Below, piece after piece: positions 12,606 to 14,041 of a stretch of 14,041 nt of DNA. How positions within the stretch are numbered: the stretch's first letter is position 1; each line of letters begins with the position of its first letter. The stretch is from Clostridiales bacterium. Lineage in GTDB: Bacteria > Bacillota > Clostridia > Christensenellales > CAG-138. Below the pieces are notes generated by a model. The model was not told the origin of the DNA, did not search any database, and saw only the letters and a list, made by a program, of their open reading frames with translations. The DNA lies in the NCBI GenBank assembly GCA_009783775.1, contig WRCT01000031.1:1-14041 (forward strand). The letters are read 5' to 3'. Both the position numbers and the translations under genes were made by a program.

Positions 12606-12616
12606 TCATGTTTTTC

Positions 12617-12751
12617 ATGGAAACCGCTGATTAAATGCCCGTTCGCGTAGGGGCGATTATCAATCGCCCGCATAACGTGCGCAAACAGGCGGTTTCGCGG
12701 GCGGCTAATAGCCGCCCCTACGCGGGATTTGCGTGAATCAGTGATGCCAAT
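12617..12751 (+). repeat. 135-bp palindromic element, copy A
   Basis: An element without coding capacity. Its core holds two stems, GGGGCGATTATCAATCGCCC and GGGCGGCTAATAGCCGCCCC, inside outer GCGTAGGGG arms. About 103 bp of the core match the reverse complement of the copy at 13687-13821 with one mismatch, while the outer ends (ATGGAAACCGCTGATT; AATCAGTGATGCCAAT) have drifted. It lies between the dockerin/MBL stop codon and the bidirectional terminator. Confidence 0.85.
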
Positions 12752-12771
12752 GACGTTGGGATGTTGATAAT

Positions 12772-12805
12772 AAAAAGGGGCTGATCTGTGCGTCAGCCCC
12801 TTTTT
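12772..12805. terminator. Bidirectional Rho-independent terminator
   Basis: AAAAAGGGGCTGA (12772-12784), an 8-nt loop and TCAGCCCCTTTTT (12793-12805) form a perfect 13-bp stem flanked by A and T tracts. It serves both convergent genes: the dockerin/MBL gene on plus and the M23 peptidase on minus, whose stop codon is about 31 nt away. Confidence 0.93.
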
Positions 12806-12836
12806 CCACACTCTAATCTCTAATATCTGTTGTCTG

Positions 12837-13595
12837 TTACCCCAACCGAACGTAAGCGGTCGGGTTGACGGGCTTGCCGTCCACATACATGGCAAAGTGC
12901 AGGTGCGGGTCGTCGGCGCACTCGGAGATCGCCGTATTGCCGACCTTGCCCAAAATGTCGCCCGCGTTCACCTTGTCGCCCTCTTTTACCGAGACGCTGC
13001 GGTCCAGGTTCGCGTAGCGCGTGACGCGCCCGTTCGTGTGTTTCACCACGACCGTAAAGCCCAGAAAATCGTCCTCATACACCTTGTCCACCGTGCCCGC
13101 GAACACGCATTTCACCTTGGTGCCCAAGTCGCAGGCGATGTCCACGCCCTCATGTGTGACCCAGGCGTCCAGCGTTTTGGAGTAGATCAGCTTGTCCACC
13201 GCGTAACCCCAGGCGATGCCGCCCGCTACGGGCGGCGCGGCTTTCGAACCGGCCGAGGCAGCCTTTGCCGTAGGCGCCGGTGCCATGGTAGGCGGAGGAT
13301 CGGTAGGGCGGGGGCTCGCTCCCGCCGTTGTGGGCAGCGGCGTCGGGTCCTGCGTGGGCGCGCTTGTGCGGGCGTCCAGCACCTCGCGCATCAACTGGTC
13401 GTCACTTTGGCCGGTCTGTACCGTGGGCGGCAGGCCGTCGGCAGGGTAAGAGGGCGCAAAAGCCAGCAGCGCCACGGCCGCGCCGACCGCCACCAGGCAG
13501 AGCACGAGCACAATATAAAAGCCCCGATTGCCTACAAAGCCCTCTTTCTTTTTGTTTTCAAATAATTCTTCCGTTGGATGGTTTTGTTCAGTCAT
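12837..13595 (-). CDS. Membrane-anchored M23 (LytM-type) peptidase, SpoIIQ-like
   Basis: A 252-aa protein. A cytoplasmic charged start (1-25) leads into one transmembrane helix (about 26-47), a Pro/Thr-rich linker (75-125) and an M23 domain (about 128-248). Zinc ligands are H148 and D152 in HEGVD and H233 in HLHF; H231 and H186 are the expected catalytic histidines, so the site looks complete. Size, single helix and the text GNRGFYIVLVLCLVAVG resemble SpoIIQ, the forespore membrane protein of the engulfment channel; clostridial SpoIIQ keeps the zinc site. A general cell-wall DD-endopeptidase is the alternative. GAGGTGAT before the ATG at 13595 is an excellent ribosome binding site. Part of the linker is encoded by a GTAGGGNCGGG-type hairpin unit (13303-13326). 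Two inverted copies of a 135-bp element flank the gene. Confidence 0.88.
   Translation of the reverse strand: MTEQNHPTEELFENKKKEGFVGNRGFYIVLVLCLVAVGAAVALLAFAPSYPADGLPPTVQTGQSDDQLMREVLDARTSAPTQDPTPLPTTAGASPRPTDPPPTMAPAPTAKAASAGSKAAPPVAGGIAWGYAVDKLIYSKTLDAWVTHEGVDIACDLGTKVKCVFAGTVDKVYEDDFLGFTVVVKHTNGRVTRYANLDRSVSVKEGDKVNAGDILGKVGNTAISECADDPHLHFAMYVDGKPVNPTAYVRLG
13303..13326. repeat. Hairpin repeat unit inside the M23 linker coding region
   Basis: GTAGG then GCGGG (13309-13313 region), loop GGCTCGCT and CCCGC form a stem of the same GTAGGG-plus-palindrome style as the intergenic repeats, but here it is in frame inside the gene and encodes part of AGASPRPT on the minus strand. Length and text fit the family only in part, so descent from it is inference. 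Confidence 0.45.
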
Positions 13596-13686
13596 ATTTT
13601 TATCACCTCAGCTGTAGTATGGACGACTCGAATCTTGATTATTCTTTTTTCAAACCGCGAACCACGCGAAAATTTTTTATCGCGTC

Positions 13687-13821
13687 ATGGGAATCGCTGA
13701 TTCACGCAAATCCCGCGTAGGGGCGGCTATTAGCCGCCCGCGAAACCGCCTGTTTACGCACGTTATGCGGGCGATTGATAATCGCCCCTACGCGAACGGG
13801 TACTTGATCAGCGATTCCCAT
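13687..13821 (-). repeat. 135-bp palindromic element, copy B
   Basis: Perfect 15-bp terminal inverted repeats: ATGGGAATCGCTGAT (13687-13701) and ATCAGCGATTCCCAT (13807-13821). The interior is the reverse complement of copy A at 12617-12751, with one mismatch across about 103 bp. There is no ORF and no obvious target-site duplication. The features fit a miniature inverted-repeat element mobilised in trans. Confidence 0.88.
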
Positions 13822-13865
13822 TGGGAGCTTAATCCGCAAATCTGGAATCTGAGGGAAAATTGGCC

Positions 13866-13894
13866 TTGCCTTGCCACAAGGGCTATGATACAAT
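13866..13894 (+). promoter_or_regulatory. Likely ppdK promoter
   Basis: TTGCCT (13866-13871), a 17-nt spacer, TACAAT (13889-13894). Transcription would start near 13901, giving a leader of about 54 nt with TGGAGG (13941-13946) before the TTG start. Confidence 0.6.
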
Positions 13895-13954
13895 AGCAAT
13901 TGGTAAAAAAGGACCTTGGGGGGGTTCAAAAATAAAAAAATGGAGGAAAAAACA

Positions 13955-14041
13955 TTGTCTTTTAAGTATGTCTATTTATTCAGCGAGGGCGACGCGGGTA
14001 TGCGCAACCTTCTGGGCGGCAAGGGCGCCAACCTGGCCGAG
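13955..14041 (+). CDS. ppdK: Pyruvate,phosphate dikinase, N-terminal end (cut by the window)
   Basis: Only the first 29 codons are in the window. The translated text SFKYVYLFSEGDAG followed by MRNLLGGKGANLAE is the conserved N-terminus of PpdK: the GGKGANLAE motif belongs to the nucleotide-binding PEP/pyruvate-binding domain. The enzyme interconverts pyruvate, ATP and phosphate with phosphoenolpyruvate, AMP and pyrophosphate, and in Clostridia serves glycolysis or gluconeogenesis. The start codon is TTG at 13955, chosen because GGAGG lies 8 nt before it and the protein aligns from there; an in-frame ATG at 14000 would cut off conserved residues. A TTG start may lower translation slightly. Confidence 0.9.
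   Translation, partial: MSFKYVYLFSEGDAGMRNLLGGKGANLAE

Larger units (their letters stand above)
13596..13954. other. Intergenic stretch between the M23 gene and ppdK
   Basis: Contains repeat-like text with ACGCG (13664-13668)/CGCGT (13681-13685), the second 135-bp element, the ppdK promoter and the ppdK leader. No gene is supported on either strand. Confidence 0.6.

Noticed and set aside
12897..13565. 222-codon plus-strand open frame across the M23 gene
   Set aside because: Arg/Gly/His-rich text without protein character, antisense to a gene with intact zinc motifs and a strong ribosome binding site.
13616..13644. A sigma-F-like promoter for the M23 gene on the minus strand (GAATA, 15 nt, GTCCATACT), which would fit a SpoIIQ role
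   Set aside because: It matches the consensus only in part, and a start 6-8 nt downstream would fall on the ribosome binding site, leaving no leader.
1..14041. tRNA or rRNA genes
   Set aside because: No cloverleaf-compatible sequence with a GTTCRANNC-type T-arm or rRNA-like stretch was seen on either strand by eye.

Overview
The window looks like a piece of a Gram-positive, spore-former-type Clostridia chromosome (Oscillospiraceae/Eubacteriales-like). This is inferred from strong AGGAGG-type ribosome binding sites, TTGACA/TATAAT-type promoters, lipobox lipoproteins, a type I dockerin, a membrane-anchored M23 peptidase resembling SpoIIQ, and the start of pyruvate,phosphate dikinase. Two kinds of sequence alternate. 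GC-rich, conserved-looking genes are the ABC exporter, the FAD/Rieske oxidoreductase, a phosphoglycolate-phosphatase-like HAD enzyme, a DUF2156 protein, the dockerin/MBL protein, the M23 peptidase and ppdK. More AT-rich accessory genes sit at about 2.1-4.0 kb, 5.6-7.4 kb and 7.8-9.2 kb.

Layout. 1-268: structured non-coding leader. 269-2095: ABC exporter half-transporter, convergent with a minus-strand pair (lipoprotein, then small membrane protein, 3513-2116). 3673-3984: XRE-family regulator, divergent from that pair. 4194-5516: FAD-dependent oxidoreductase with a C-terminal Rieske domain. 5630-6469: lipoprotein with a near-consensus promoter. 6783-7544: 66-bp inverted repeats bracketing a divergent pair, a 57-aa protein (minus) and an XRE regulator (plus), with a repeated TTGCAATCTA motif between them. 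7850-9244: tight three-gene operon of a DUF4417 protein, a free-standing basic domain resembling polymorphic toxin type 50, and a very acidic small protein that is the natural immunity/antitoxin candidate. 9245-9685: gene-free, with hairpins, a terminator and a tandem duplication. 9686-11277: divergent gph-like and DUF2156 genes, whose facing promoters place transcription starts at or near both start codons. 11310-12605: secreted dockerin plus metallo-beta-lactamase-fold protein. 12837-13595: M23 peptidase on the minus strand, flanked by two inverted 135-bp palindromic elements. 13955-end: 5' end of ppdK.

The most promising system is the 7850-9244 operon. The next most notable pattern is that short dispersed repeats (GTAGGGGCG-type hairpins and heptamer arrays) supply the stop codons of five genes, and one repeat-like unit lies in frame inside the M23 linker. 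Family assignments rest on motif recognition by eye; no database search was possible.
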